Source: Asanoa ishikariensis (lineage in GTDB: Bacteria; Actinomycetota; Actinomycetes; Mycobacteriales; Micromonosporaceae). Taken from it: a stretch of 64,000 nucleotides of DNA. The DNA lies in assembly GCF_900107455.1 (NCBI RefSeq), contig NZ_FNQB01000003.1, positions 1,674,001 through 1,738,000 on the forward strand, in the 5' to 3' direction. Below the pieces are notes generated by a model. It did no database searches, was not told where the DNA came from, and worked only from the letters and a program-made list of their open reading frames with translations. Positions 55,568 to 63,748 of the stretch are shown here, one piece after another (position 1 is the stretch's first letter; each line of letters starts with the position of its first letter). Position numbers and translations under genes: made by a program.

Positions 55568-57553
55568 TCACGGGCCGGCCACGGACCGGCGGTCGTCGGC
55601 GTCGCGGACCGTTGCGCCACGGCGGTCGAGCAGTTCCAGCAGGGGCACGGCTACCCGGCGCGTGGTGTCGAGCGCCTGGCGGGCGGCGCTGAGCGTGAAC
55701 GGCTGCGGTATCCCACGCAGCACCTCGACCGCCCGATCCACGGACTCCGGTGGCAGGACGATCCCGTCGGCGATCTTCACCAGGGCGCCCGCACGGACGG
55801 CGGCGGCCAGTTCGCGCGGACCAAGGCCGAGCGCCCGCAGCCGGTCGGCATCCGGCGCGTGGAACGGCCTCTCGGCAAGGTCCGCGGCGAGCTGATCCAG
55901 TGCGCTCTGAATCGGCGCCGGAAGACCAGGGCCGCCGGGCCGGGCGATCCGACCGTCGCGCGTGGCCAACGGCGGCGCGACCAATGCCTCGACCAGTGCC
56001 CGGTCGGGCAGGGCGAGCGCCCGGCGCAGAGCTTCGACAGGCATACCGGGTTCGAGCGGATGCGCCGCCGCGTAGCGATCTACCGCCTCGACCAGACGCC
56101 CGCGGAGCCGTTCCCAGAGCACCGGATCGACGTGCCAGTCACCGGCAACCGGTCCCGCCAGCACGGTCGCCGACTCAGTACTTCGTTCGCCGACCCCCGG
56201 CGGCGTCGTCAAGTTCACGCCTGGTTGACCGGCCACCGGCGGCGTCGTCAAGTCGACGCCTGGTTGACCGGCCACCGGCGGGGTCGTCAAGTCGACGCCT
56301 GGTTGACCGGACCCCAGCGCGGACGTTGCGTCAGCGTGCTGTTCGCCGGCTCCTGACGCGGGCACAGGCTGATCGCCCACCACCCACACCCCCGGCACGG
56401 GTACGCCCAATGTGCGCAGTTCGGCGCCCGTCAGTAGGCCGCGTCGGCGGAGCTCGCCGGCCATGTCCGGGTGACCGTCCATGGTGGCCAGTTCAGCGCC
56501 TCGGGCCGCGGCCGCTCCCCTTCGACGCAGGGCCGGTGGCAGTGGGTCGAGCACCGTGACGCCCCCCGCGACGTGGTGCCGGCCCGGGTCGCGGAGCAGG
56601 GCGCGGTCGCCGATCCGCAGCGGCAGTGCGCGCCCCAGCCGCAGCCGCGCCGTGTCCTTGCCCAGTGGGCGGACCGTGGCGGCGACCGCCGCCGAACCGA
56701 CGTGCAGCACCAGGGTGGCAGGTAGGTCGGGGACCGGGTCGCCCTGTACCCGCACGTCGACTAGGTCCGTAAGCCGGAACGCGCCAGGGGTGAGCAGCGC
56801 GTCGCCGCGGCCGACCGCGTCCTTGGGCACGTTGCGCAGGTTGACCGCTACCCGCGCCACTGCCGTCACGTGGTCGGCCGGGCGACCGAGCGAGTGCAAT
56901 CCTTTGATCCGCACCGACCGCTCGCCGAGGGCGAGGGTGTCGCCGGCCCGCAGGGTGCCGGCGCCGAGCGTGCCCGTGACGACCGTGCCGCTGCCCTGGA
57001 TAGTGAACGCGCGGTCGACCCAGAGCCGCACCGGCGCGTGCGGGTCGGTCGGTGGCAGCGCGGCTGCCAGGCGGTCGAGGGCTGCACGCAGGTCGTCGAG
57101 GCCGGCGCCGGTCGCTCCGCTGACCGCGACCGACTCCACCGCGCCCAGCGACGTCTTCGCGATCTCTTCGGCCGCCTGCCGGCGGGCCGGCTCGGGGTCG
57201 GCGAGGTCCGCCCGGGTCACCACGAGCAGGCCGTGGGTGACACCGAGCGCGTCGAGGGCGGCCAGGTGCTCCGCTGACTGCGGCATCCAGCCCTCGTCGG
57301 CGCCGACCACCAGCATCGCGGCCGGCACCGGGCCGACGCCGGCCAGCATGTTGGGTACGAACCGTTCGTGGCCCGGCACGTCGACGAACGCGAGCGTGGC
57401 GCCGGACGGCAGGTCGGTCCACGCGTACCCGAGGTCGATGGTCATCCCGCGCCGCCGCTCCTCGGCCCAGCGGTCGGGCTCCATCCCGGTGAGCGCGCGG
57501 ACCAGCGTCGACTTGCCGTGGTCGACGTGACCCGCCGTGGCGACGACGTGCAC
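55568..57553 (-). CDS. selB: Selenocysteine-specific elongation factor SelB
   Basis: SelB delivers Sec-tRNA to the ribosome at UGA codons. The GTPase domain starts immediately ('MHVVATAGHVDHGKSTL', 'TIDLGYAW', 'DVPGHERF', 'VTRADL'), followed by EF-Tu-like beta domains and C-terminal winged helices. I chose the GTG at 57553 (661 aa), where the GTPase fold begins; the frame continues upstream to 57619. A linker at about residues 415-455 contains three 13-residue repeats (GQPGVDLTTPPVA). It is divergent from selD across 36 bp. Confidence 0.94.
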   Translation of the reverse strand: MHVVATAGHVDHGKSTLVRALTGMEPDRWAEERRRGMTIDLGYAWTDLPSGATLAFVDVPGHERFVPNMLAGVGPVPAAMLVVGADEGWMPQSAEHLAALDALGVTHGLLVVTRADLADPEPARRQAAEEIAKTSLGAVESVAVSGATGAGLDDLRAALDRLAAALPPTDPHAPVRLWVDRAFTIQGSGTVVTGTLGAGTLRAGDTLALGERSVRIKGLHSLGRPADHVTAVARVAVNLRNVPKDAVGRGDALLTPGAFRLTDLVDVRVQGDPVPDLPATLVLHVGSAAVAATVRPLGKDTARLRLGRALPLRIGDRALLRDPGRHHVAGGVTVLDPLPPALRRRGAAAARGAELATMDGHPDMAGELRRRGLLTGAELRTLGVPVPGVWVVGDQPVPASGAGEQHADATSALGSGQPGVDLTTPPVAGQPGVDLTTPPVAGQPGVNLTTPPGVGERSTESATVLAGPVAGDWHVDPVLWERLRGRLVEAVDRYAAAHPLEPGMPVEALRRALALPDRALVEALVAPPLATRDGRIARPGGPGLPAPIQSALDQLAADLAERPFHAPDADRLRALGLGPRELAAAVRAGALVKIADGIVLPPESVDRAVEVLRGIPQPFTLSAARQALDTTRRVAVPLLELLDRRGATVRDADDRRSVAGP

Positions 57554-57589
57554 TCCGCAACTCTGCCACCGTCGGGGCAGGATTGAGGC

Positions 57590-58588
57590 ATGACTTACCG
57601 GCTGACCCAGTACGCGCACGGCGGTGGCTGTGCCTGCAAGATCCCGCCCGGCGAGCTGGAGACCGTGGTCGCCGGACTGGTCGGCGGCACTCCACCGGAC
57701 GGACCAGGCGAGCTGATGGTCGGTCTGGACGACGGTGACGACGCCGCGGTGGTCCGGATCAACGGCGACACCGCCGTGGTCGCCACCGCCGACTTCTTCA
57801 CGCCGGTGCTGGACGACGCCTATGACTTTGGCCGAGTGGCGGCGGCCAACGCACTATCCGATGTGTATGCGATGGGCGGCACCCCTCTCGTAGCCGTCAA
57901 CCTGCTCGGCTGGCCCCGCGACGTGCTCCCGATGGAACTGGCCGCCCAGGTCCTGGCCGGCGGTCTCGACGTCGCGCGCGAGGCCGGCTGCCACGTGGCC
58001 GGCGGGCACAGCGTCGACGACCCGGAGCCGAAATATGGCATGGCGGTGACCGGCATCGCCGACCCGGCGAAGCTGCTGCGCAACGACCGCGGCGCGGCCG
58101 GCGTGCCGCTCACGCTGACCAAGCCCCTCGGCGTCGGCGTGCTCAACAGCCGGCACAAGCAGACCGGCGAGGTCTTCCCTGAGGCGGTCAAGGCGATGAC
58201 CACCCTCAACCGCGACGCGTCGGCGGCGGCGTTGAAGGCCGGCGCGGTCTGCGCCACCGACGTGACCGGCTTCGGGCTGCTCGGCCACCTGCACAAGCTG
58301 GCCCGGGCCAGCCGCGTCACCGCCCGCCTCGACGCAGCCGCCGTGCCGTATCTCGCTGGCGCCCGCGACGCGCTGGCCGCGGGCTATGTCAGCGGCGGCA
58401 CGAAGCGCAACCTCGACTGGGTCCGCCCACACCTCGACCCAGGGTCGATCTCGGAGGACGAGCTCCTCCTGCTCGCCGACGCCCAGACCTCGGGCGGCCT
58501 CCTGGTGGCCGGCGAAGTGCCGGGCTATCCCGTCGTCGGCGAGCTGATCATGGCCCGCCCCGACGGCGTGACGCTGGAGGTGCGCTAG
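57590..58588 (+). CDS. selD: Selenide, water dikinase SelD
   Basis: SelD makes selenophosphate from selenide and ATP. The 332-residue protein carries the active-site motif as 'GGGCACKIPPG' with Cys (not Sec) and Lys. The AIRS/PurM-type ATP region has 'DDGDDAAVVRI', 'TADFFTPVLDDAYDFGRVAAANALSDVYAMGG' and 'HSVDDPEPKYGMAVTG'. It is divergent from selB; with SelB it indicates an active selenocysteine system. SelA and the Sec tRNA must lie elsewhere. Confidence 0.96.
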   Translation: MTYRLTQYAHGGGCACKIPPGELETVVAGLVGGTPPDGPGELMVGLDDGDDAAVVRINGDTAVVATADFFTPVLDDAYDFGRVAAANALSDVYAMGGTPLVAVNLLGWPRDVLPMELAAQVLAGGLDVAREAGCHVAGGHSVDDPEPKYGMAVTGIADPAKLLRNDRGAAGVPLTLTKPLGVGVLNSRHKQTGEVFPEAVKAMTTLNRDASAAALKAGAVCATDVTGFGLLGHLHKLARASRVTARLDAAAVPYLAGARDALAAGYVSGGTKRNLDWVRPHLDPGSISEDELLLLADAQTSGGLLVAGEVPGYPVVGELIMARPDGVTLEVR

Positions 58589-58591
58589 CTC

Positions 58592-58885
58592 GCGGCGGAC
58601 CAGGTTGACGCTCATGGTGATGAGTACCGACCGCGCGACCGAAGGTTCACCGAAGTTAGGAATCGACCGCCGCGGTACCGCTCTAGACGAACACCGGCCC
58701 CTCCGCGGGCGCCGGCGCATGGCGGGCCACCGAGCAGGGCGGCGGACCAGGGCGACGCCCACCGTGATGAGTACCGGCCAGACGGCCGGAGGTTCATCGG
58801 ACCTAGAGATCGACTGCTGTGGTGTTGGCGCCGCTCAGGATGAACACCGGCACCTCGTCGGGTGCCGGTGAATAGCGGCCGCTGA
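58592..58885. repeat. Imperfect about 147-bp tandem duplication including the dehydratase 3' end
   Basis: The segment 58592-58735 is repeated, with substitutions, at 58739-58885. Shared anchors are GCGGCGGACCAG (58592 and 58739), GATGAGTACCG (58619 and 58766), GAACACCGG (58689 and 58842) and GAGCAGGG/GAGTAGGG at the ends. The right copy contains the final 28 or so codons of the dehydratase gene; the left copy is a decayed version in the intergenic space. Confidence 0.7.
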
Positions 58886-59744
58886 GTAGGGCGGCGAAGG
58901 CGGTCGCGCCGCCCGGCTCGACCACCACGCGCAGCGTCTCCCACAGGGCCCGCTGCGCGGCGCGGATCTCGTCGTCCGAGACCAGCAGGACGTCGCGGAC
59001 GCCGGCGGCGATCACCGGGTACGTGTTGACGCCGATCCGCAGCGGCGCCAGCGAGTCGATCGCCACGCTGCCCACCGGTGCGTCGACCGGCTCCCCCGCG
59101 TCCAGCGCGGCCCGCAGCGTCGGTGCGCCGGTCGGCTCGACTCCGAACACCGGGCCGGGGTGGCCGGCGACCAGGCCGGCGAGCAGCCCGCCACCGCCGA
59201 CCGCGGCCAGCAGCGTGGTCGGACCGGGCACCTGGCGGGCGACCTCGACGGCGATCGTCCCGGTGCCGAGCATCGTCTCGATCTCGTCGAAGGCGTGCAG
59301 TCGCAGCGCGCCCGACGTGGCCCGGAAGCGCTCGCTCGCGGCCAGGGCGTCGTTGTAGCTGGCGCCCTCCACGACAAGCTCCGCTCCGTACCCCCGGATC
59401 CGTTCGATCTTGGCCGGTGAGGAGACCGTCGGGACGAAGACGTGTGCCGGGACACCGAGGGCGCGGGCCGCGTACGCCGCAGCAGCCCCATGGTTGCCGC
59501 CGGACGCGGCGACGACGCCGGCCGGGGGGACCGCGCGCAACAGCAGGTTGGCGAACGCGCCGCGGGCCTTGAAGGAACCCGAGTGCTGGAGGTACTCCAG
59601 CTTGAAGGCGAGCGGGCCGGGCGACAGGCCGAAGTCGGCCCGGTCGACGGTCAACACGGGGGTTTCCCGGACGTACGGACGGATCAGGTCGGCGACCCGC
59701 GCGATCTCCGCGCCGGTCACCAGCTCAAGGGCGGTGCTGGTCAC
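58803..59744 (-). CDS. PLP-dependent threonine/serine dehydratase
   Basis: The 313-residue fold-type II PLP enzyme has the Schiff-base Lys in 'HSGSFKARGAF', 'AASGGNHGAAAAYAA', and the phosphate loop 'AVGGGGLLAG'. It lacks an ACT regulatory domain, so it is a catabolic-type threonine ammonia-lyase or serine dehydratase/racemase relative rather than a feedback-regulated IlvA. The stop (TAG) falls inside a duplicated segment, and a decayed copy of the gene end lies just downstream. Confidence 0.88.
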   Translation of the reverse strand: MTSTALELVTGAEIARVADLIRPYVRETPVLTVDRADFGLSPGPLAFKLEYLQHSGSFKARGAFANLLLRAVPPAGVVAASGGNHGAAAAYAARALGVPAHVFVPTVSSPAKIERIRGYGAELVVEGASYNDALAASERFRATSGALRLHAFDEIETMLGTGTIAVEVARQVPGPTTLLAAVGGGGLLAGLVAGHPGPVFGVEPTGAPTLRAALDAGEPVDAPVGSVAIDSLAPLRIGVNTYPVIAAGVRDVLLVSDDEIRAAQRALWETLRVVVEPGGATAFAALLSGRYSPAPDEVPVFILSGANTTAVDL

Positions 59745-59832
59745 CCGCCCGACCTTAGACCGGCAAGAGCCGGTCGCACAGATCAGGGTGGCGGGGTGCC
59801 GTCATGATCCACGAGCCAGGCCCTAGGTTGGG

Positions 59833-60987
59833 ATGATGCAGCCGCCTGGTGCCGCGTACCTCCGACTGGCCTGCCTCTCGTATGCCGAGGACGACGACGA
59901 GGCGCCGCGACGGGCGGTGGCGGCCGCCCGGGTCCTGGCCGAGCATCCGGATCTGCCCCACACCGACCCGCACGTCGCGGCGGCCGCGTCCGATGTGGAC
60001 TCCTTGCGGGCGTTGCTCGACGCCGAGCCGGCAGCGGCGAACCGGGCGGGCGGCCCGTACGACTGGCCGCCATTGCTCTATCTCTGCTTCGCCCGGCACG
60101 ATCCCGCGCTCGACGAGGCCGCCGTGCTGGCCACGGCGCGGCTGTTGCTGTCCGCCGGCGCCGACCCGAACGCGCGCTTCCTCTGGCGCGGGCTGGACCC
60201 GCCGTTCACGGCGCTGACCGGTGCGTTCGGCGGCGGCGAGCGCGGCCAGCCACCCCACCCGCACGCGACGGCGTTGGCTCGCGTGCTGCTCGACGCCGGC
60301 GCCGACCCCGACGACGGGCAGGCGCTCTACAACCGGATGTTCACCGCCGACGACAGCCACCTGGAGCTGCTGTTCGCCTACGGCCTGGGTTCCCCGTCCC
60401 TGCTGCGCGACCAGCTCCACTGGGCGGTGACGCATGGCATGACCGCACGGGTACGGCTGCTCGCCGCACACCACGTCGACATCACCACGCCGTTCGAGGG
60501 CGGGCCGACCCCGGCCGTGCTGGCGCTCACGTCCGGCTACCCGGAGCTGGTCGCCGCGCTCGGGCTGCCGATGCCGGAGCTCGCGCCGGCGGACGCGTAC
60601 GTGGCCGCGGCCCTGGCCGCCGACCGCGCGACCTGTGAGGCGGCCGACCCGGCGCTGGTGGCGGCGCTGCGCGAAGACCGGCCGGGCCTCGCGGTCTGGG
60701 CCGCCGGCCACGGCCGCCCCGGCGCGGTCGGCCTGCTGCTCGACGCCGGTTGGCCGGTCGACGCGCTGGGCCGCACCGACGTACCGCGCGAGGACCCGTG
60801 GCAGACGGCGCTGCACGCGGCCGCGGAGGCCAGTGACGTGGCGCTGGCCCGCGACCTACTGGCCCGCGGCGCCGACCAGACCGTGCGCGACGCCCGCTTC
60901 GGCGCGACACCGGGCGACTGGGCCCGCTTCTTCGGACACTCCGAGGTAGCCGCTCTCCTGACACCCACCGACCCGGACGGGTCTTGA
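59833..60987 (+). CDS. Ankyrin-repeat protein
   Basis: The 384-residue protein is made of ankyrin-type helices: 'DVDSLRALLDAEP', 'TARLLLSAGADPNAR', 'LARVLLDAGADPDDG', 'AVGLLLDAGWPVDALG' and 'ALHAAAEASDVALARDLLARGADQTVRD'. No enzymatic domain, signal peptide or membrane helix is seen, so it probably binds a cytoplasmic protein partner. TAGGTT ends 3-6 bases before the adjacent ATGs (59833/59836), so the message is probably leaderless or nearly so. Confidence 0.88.
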   Translation: MMQPPGAAYLRLACLSYAEDDDEAPRRAVAAARVLAEHPDLPHTDPHVAAAASDVDSLRALLDAEPAAANRAGGPYDWPPLLYLCFARHDPALDEAAVLATARLLLSAGADPNARFLWRGLDPPFTALTGAFGGGERGQPPHPHATALARVLLDAGADPDDGQALYNRMFTADDSHLELLFAYGLGSPSLLRDQLHWAVTHGMTARVRLLAAHHVDITTPFEGGPTPAVLALTSGYPELVAALGLPMPELAPADAYVAAALAADRATCEAADPALVAALREDRPGLAVWAAGHGRPGAVGLLLDAGWPVDALGRTDVPREDPWQTALHAAAEASDVALARDLLARGADQTVRDARFGATPGDWARFFGHSEVAALLTPTDPDGS

Positions 60988-61037
60988 AACAAATTCGGGC
61001 CTCATTTCACGCCCGCCTCGCCTGACCCGCACTCTCC

Positions 61038-61060
61038 GCCGAATCCAGGCGGGATTCGGC
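61038..61060. terminator. 9-bp stem-loop between convergent genes
   Basis: GCCGAATCC (61038-61046) and GGATTCGGC (61052-61060) pair around a 5-base loop between the ankyrin gene and the ROK gene, which converge here. Confidence 0.7.
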
Positions 61061-61120
61061 CCGATGCGTCGCCGCGCCGCACTGGCGAGGTCCGCCGGCC
61101 GTCGGTCTTCCGGCCTCGTA

Positions 61121-62068
61121 CTACGCCAGGTCGTCAGCGAGGTGGCCATGACCGAAGCCCGGCTGGCCCGGCTCCGATCGCGGCCGATCCGGCCCGCCGC
61201 CGAGCTGCTCGGCCAGGTGCAAGGCGCCCAGCACCACAACGTTGCCGGCGTCCTCGGCCTGCCGCACGCCGCAAACCCGCCACAGTTGGGGCAGGGCAAA
61301 CTCCTCCGCCGCCCGCAATGCCGCCGGCAGGTAGCCGGCGTAGTCGAGCGTGCCTCCGGCCAGCACGATCGCCTGCGGGTTCAGCAGGTTCACGACCGTA
61401 GCGATGGCCCGCCCGAATGCCTCGCCGGCGGCAGACACGGCGGCGCCGACCCGTGGATCGCCGACCCGCAATGCGGCGTGCACCTCGTCTGGCGTCAACC
61501 CGGTCGCGCCAAGGATCGCGGCACCGCCCGCGACCTCGTCAAGCCTCCGCACCCCTCCGCCCGGCGCCCGCCCCTCCCCCAGCCCAACCACCGGCACCGG
61601 GACAGGGACAGGGATGCTGCCGATCTCTCCCGCCCACCCGCTGACCCCATTCACCACACGGCCCTCCGCCATCCAGGCCATCCCGATCGCCGTGCCGGCG
61701 ACCAGAACCGCGGCCGTGGCGTCGGCCGGCAGCGTGCGGCTGGTGTGCGCCAGCGCCGCGCGGATGTCGTTGACCAGGACCTGCGGCACCCCGAGCAGAT
61801 CACCCGGCCGCCAACCACCCAGGCGCGGCAGCACGTCGGAGATCTCGACCCGCCCACGGTCGACGAGCCCGGGCACCGCGATGCCGAGCGCCCCGACCGG
61901 CCCGGGCAGCGAACCAGCGAACTCACGGATATGCGCTTCGATCTCCCGGGACGACGTGGAAGGCCCGGTCGGGACCCGAGACGACCGCACGAGCGAGCCA
62001 CCTGGAAGCCCGGCGACCAGAAGCATCTTCGTGCCGCCGATGTCGACTCCTACGGTCGGCGCCGTCAT
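61121..62068 (-). CDS. ROK-family sugar kinase-like protein
   Basis: The 315-residue protein has 'VGVDIGGTKMLLVAG' (phosphate loop), 'PGLVDRGRVEISDVLP', 'LVNDIRAAL' with the catalytic Asp, 'AGTAIGMAWMAEGRVVNG' and 'GEIGSIPV'. It lacks a helix-turn-helix, so it is a kinase type rather than a NagC-type repressor. The usual ROK zinc site CxCGxxGC is absent: the segment reads 'GLGEGRAPGGGVRRLDE'. Substrate is unknown and activity should be doubted. Its ATG overlaps the HxlR stop by 4 bp. Confidence 0.82.
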   Translation of the reverse strand: MTAPTVGVDIGGTKMLLVAGLPGGSLVRSSRVPTGPSTSSREIEAHIREFAGSLPGPVGALGIAVPGLVDRGRVEISDVLPRLGGWRPGDLLGVPQVLVNDIRAALAHTSRTLPADATAAVLVAGTAIGMAWMAEGRVVNGVSGWAGEIGSIPVPVPVPVVGLGEGRAPGGGVRRLDEVAGGAAILGATGLTPDEVHAALRVGDPRVGAAVSAAGEAFGRAIATVVNLLNPQAIVLAGGTLDYAGYLPAALRAAEEFALPQLWRVCGVRQAEDAGNVVVLGALHLAEQLGGGPDRPRSEPGQPGFGHGHLADDLA

Positions 62069-62406
62069 GCCGAGCGGGCCCGGAGCACCTCGGGCTGATG
62101 GGCCGCGCTCCACGCGCAGATGGCGGCCAGCGGTTCCAGCAGGGTGCGGCCGAGCGGCGTGAGCGCGTACTCGACCCGCGGCGGATTCTCCCCGTACGCG
62201 GTGCGGGTCAACAGACCGTCGCGTTCCATCGCCCGCAGCGACTCGGTCAGCACCTTCGCGGTGATGCGCAGCGGCACGATCAGCTCTCCGAAGCGACGGG
62301 GACCGTCGCGCAGACACACGATGATCTTCATCGTCCACTTGTCACCGATGCGGATCAGCGGGCGGTCCGTGCCGCAGTCGCTGAAGAGGTCGGGGTCCAG
62401 GGTCAC
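62065..62406 (-). CDS. HxlR-family winged-helix regulator
   Basis: From the GTG at 62406 the protein has 113 residues, the usual HxlR size, with 'DCGTDRPLIRIGDKWTMKII', 'RRFGELIVPLRITAKVLTESLRAMERDGLL' and 'VEYALTPLGRTL'. A conserved Cys sits just before the helix-turn-helix. TACGGT lies about 8 bases before the GTG, a leaderless arrangement, so longer upstream frames are rejected. It is divergent from the NAD(P)-binding gene across 61 bp, a common HxlR-target layout. Confidence 0.88.
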   Translation of the reverse strand: MTLDPDLFSDCGTDRPLIRIGDKWTMKIIVCLRDGPRRFGELIVPLRITAKVLTESLRAMERDGLLTRTAYGENPPRVEYALTPLGRTLLEPLAAICAWSAAHQPEVLRARSA

Positions 62407-62467
62407 AGCAGCAACCGTAGCCAGTTTCGTTGCGGTAACCGGCACCTCGGGGGCTACCGTCCGCGCC

Positions 62468-63109
62468 ATGTTGAGCATCATCGTCTTCGGTGCCGGTGGG
62501 CGGGCCGGGCGCCGGATCGTCGCCGAGTCCCTCGCCCGTGGCCACCGGGTCACCGCCGTCGTCCGTGAGCCCGCGCGCCATCCCGACCTCGAAGGGGCCG
62601 TCGCCGGCGACGTGACCGACGCCCGTCAGGTCGCCGTCCTGAGCGAGGGGCACGACGCCGCCGTGCACGCGGCCGCCCGGCTCGACGTGCCGGCCGCCGA
62701 GTTCTTCCCCGACGCGGCACGCGCGCTCACCGCCGGCCTGACCCAGGCCGGCGTGCCGCGCCTGGTGGCGATCGGCATCGGCACCACGCTGGAGGTCGCA
62801 CCCGGGCAGGCGGTGCACGACGCGCCCGACTTCCCGGCCGAGTACCGCGCGTTCTCGCTGGGCCATGCCGCCCAGATCGACGTCCTGCGCGCGGCCGGCG
62901 AAGGCCTCGACTGGGTGCTGCTCGTGCCGCCGCCGACCCTGCTCGACGACGCGACGGACGGGACCGGCGCCTACCGGACGAACAGCGACAACCAGGTGCT
63001 GGCGACGGGCGACACCCTCTTCGCGTACGCCGATCTGGCCATCGCCGTGGTCGACGAGGTCGACCAGCCGAAGCATCACCGCGCGGCTATTGCCGTCGGT
63101 CCGGCGTAA
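62468..63109 (+). CDS. NAD(P)-binding NmrA/SDR-like protein
   Basis: The 213-residue protein has the Rossmann motif 'IIVFGAGGRAGRRIVAESLARGH', 'VTAVVREPARHPDL' and 'DWVLLVPPPTLLDD', typical of atypical SDRs related to NmrA and flavin-reductase-like proteins. TACCGT ends 7 bases before the ATG, so it is probably leaderless. HxlR regulators commonly control such genes in response to reactive aldehydes or quinones. Its direct substrate is unknown. Confidence 0.88.
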   Translation: MLSIIVFGAGGRAGRRIVAESLARGHRVTAVVREPARHPDLEGAVAGDVTDARQVAVLSEGHDAAVHAAARLDVPAAEFFPDAARALTAGLTQAGVPRLVAIGIGTTLEVAPGQAVHDAPDFPAEYRAFSLGHAAQIDVLRAAGEGLDWVLLVPPPTLLDDATDGTGAYRTNSDNQVLATGDTLFAYADLAIAVVDEVDQPKHHRAAIAVGPA

Positions 63110-63115
63110 ACAAGA

Positions 63116-63748
63116 TCAGGCGAAGCCGGCGAGCGTGAAGGCCCCGAGCCCGACCAGGGCCAGCGGCACGGCGGCACCCAGCACCAGCGCCCGCTGCCGG
63201 GTCGAGCGCAGGGCCACCAGGATGATCAGCAGCCCGAGGACGGCCCGGATCACAGCGAGCCACACCGGCTCGTCGCCGTAGTTCGGGTCGCCGATGCGCC
63301 CGGCCTGCAGCGCCGCCTCCGCGAACAGCACCGCGGCGGGCAGCGCGGCACCGACGGTCAGGCGCCAGCCCGAGGTGCGCGCCCAGACGCCGGCGATGCC
63401 GAAGACCACGCCCGCCAGGATGCCGAAGAACATCCACAGCAGCGACGACGGCGCCCACAGGACGGCCAGGGCGTCGTGCTGGATGAGCAGCGCGGCCAAG
63501 TAGTAGCTGGGCACCGCGACCACGAGGAGCACGGCCGCGGCCGCGGCGGCCCGGACCACGCCCGTCCGGACCCACCAGCCGAAGGCGAAGGCGGCCACCG
63601 CCCAGACCGCGCTCGAGTTGCCGAGGTCCGCGAACGGGGACGGGACGAACTTGATCCACACGAAGTCGAGGAAGCCCAGCGCGAACCCGCACACCACGGC
63701 GGCAGTGGTCAGCACGCGACGGTCAGCCAGCACGGCGGAGCCTCTCAT
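63116..63748 (-). CDS. Six- to seven-helix membrane protein
   Basis: The 210-residue protein consists of hydrophobic helices ('VLTTAAVVCGFALGFLDFVWIKF', 'AVWAVAAFAFGWWV', 'SLLWMFFGILAGVVFGIAGV' and others) with 'NYGDEPVWLAVIRAVLGLLIIL' near the end. It resembles small uncharacterised actinobacterial membrane families. It is coupled to the YibE/F gene by an ATGA overlap, so the two probably work together. Confidence 0.75.
   Translation of the reverse strand: MRGSAVLADRRVLTTAAVVCGFALGFLDFVWIKFVPSPFADLGNSSAVWAVAAFAFGWWVRTGVVRAAAAAAVLLVVAVPSYYLAALLIQHDALAVLWAPSSLLWMFFGILAGVVFGIAGVWARTSGWRLTVGAALPAAVLFAEAALQAGRIGDPNYGDEPVWLAVIRAVLGLLIILVALRSTRQRALVLGAAVPLALVGLGAFTLAGFA

Noticed and set aside
58589-58802. 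Possible Sec tRNA next to selD
   Set aside because: No cloverleaf and no UCA anticodon loop could be formed; the segment is explained by the dehydratase 3'-end duplication.
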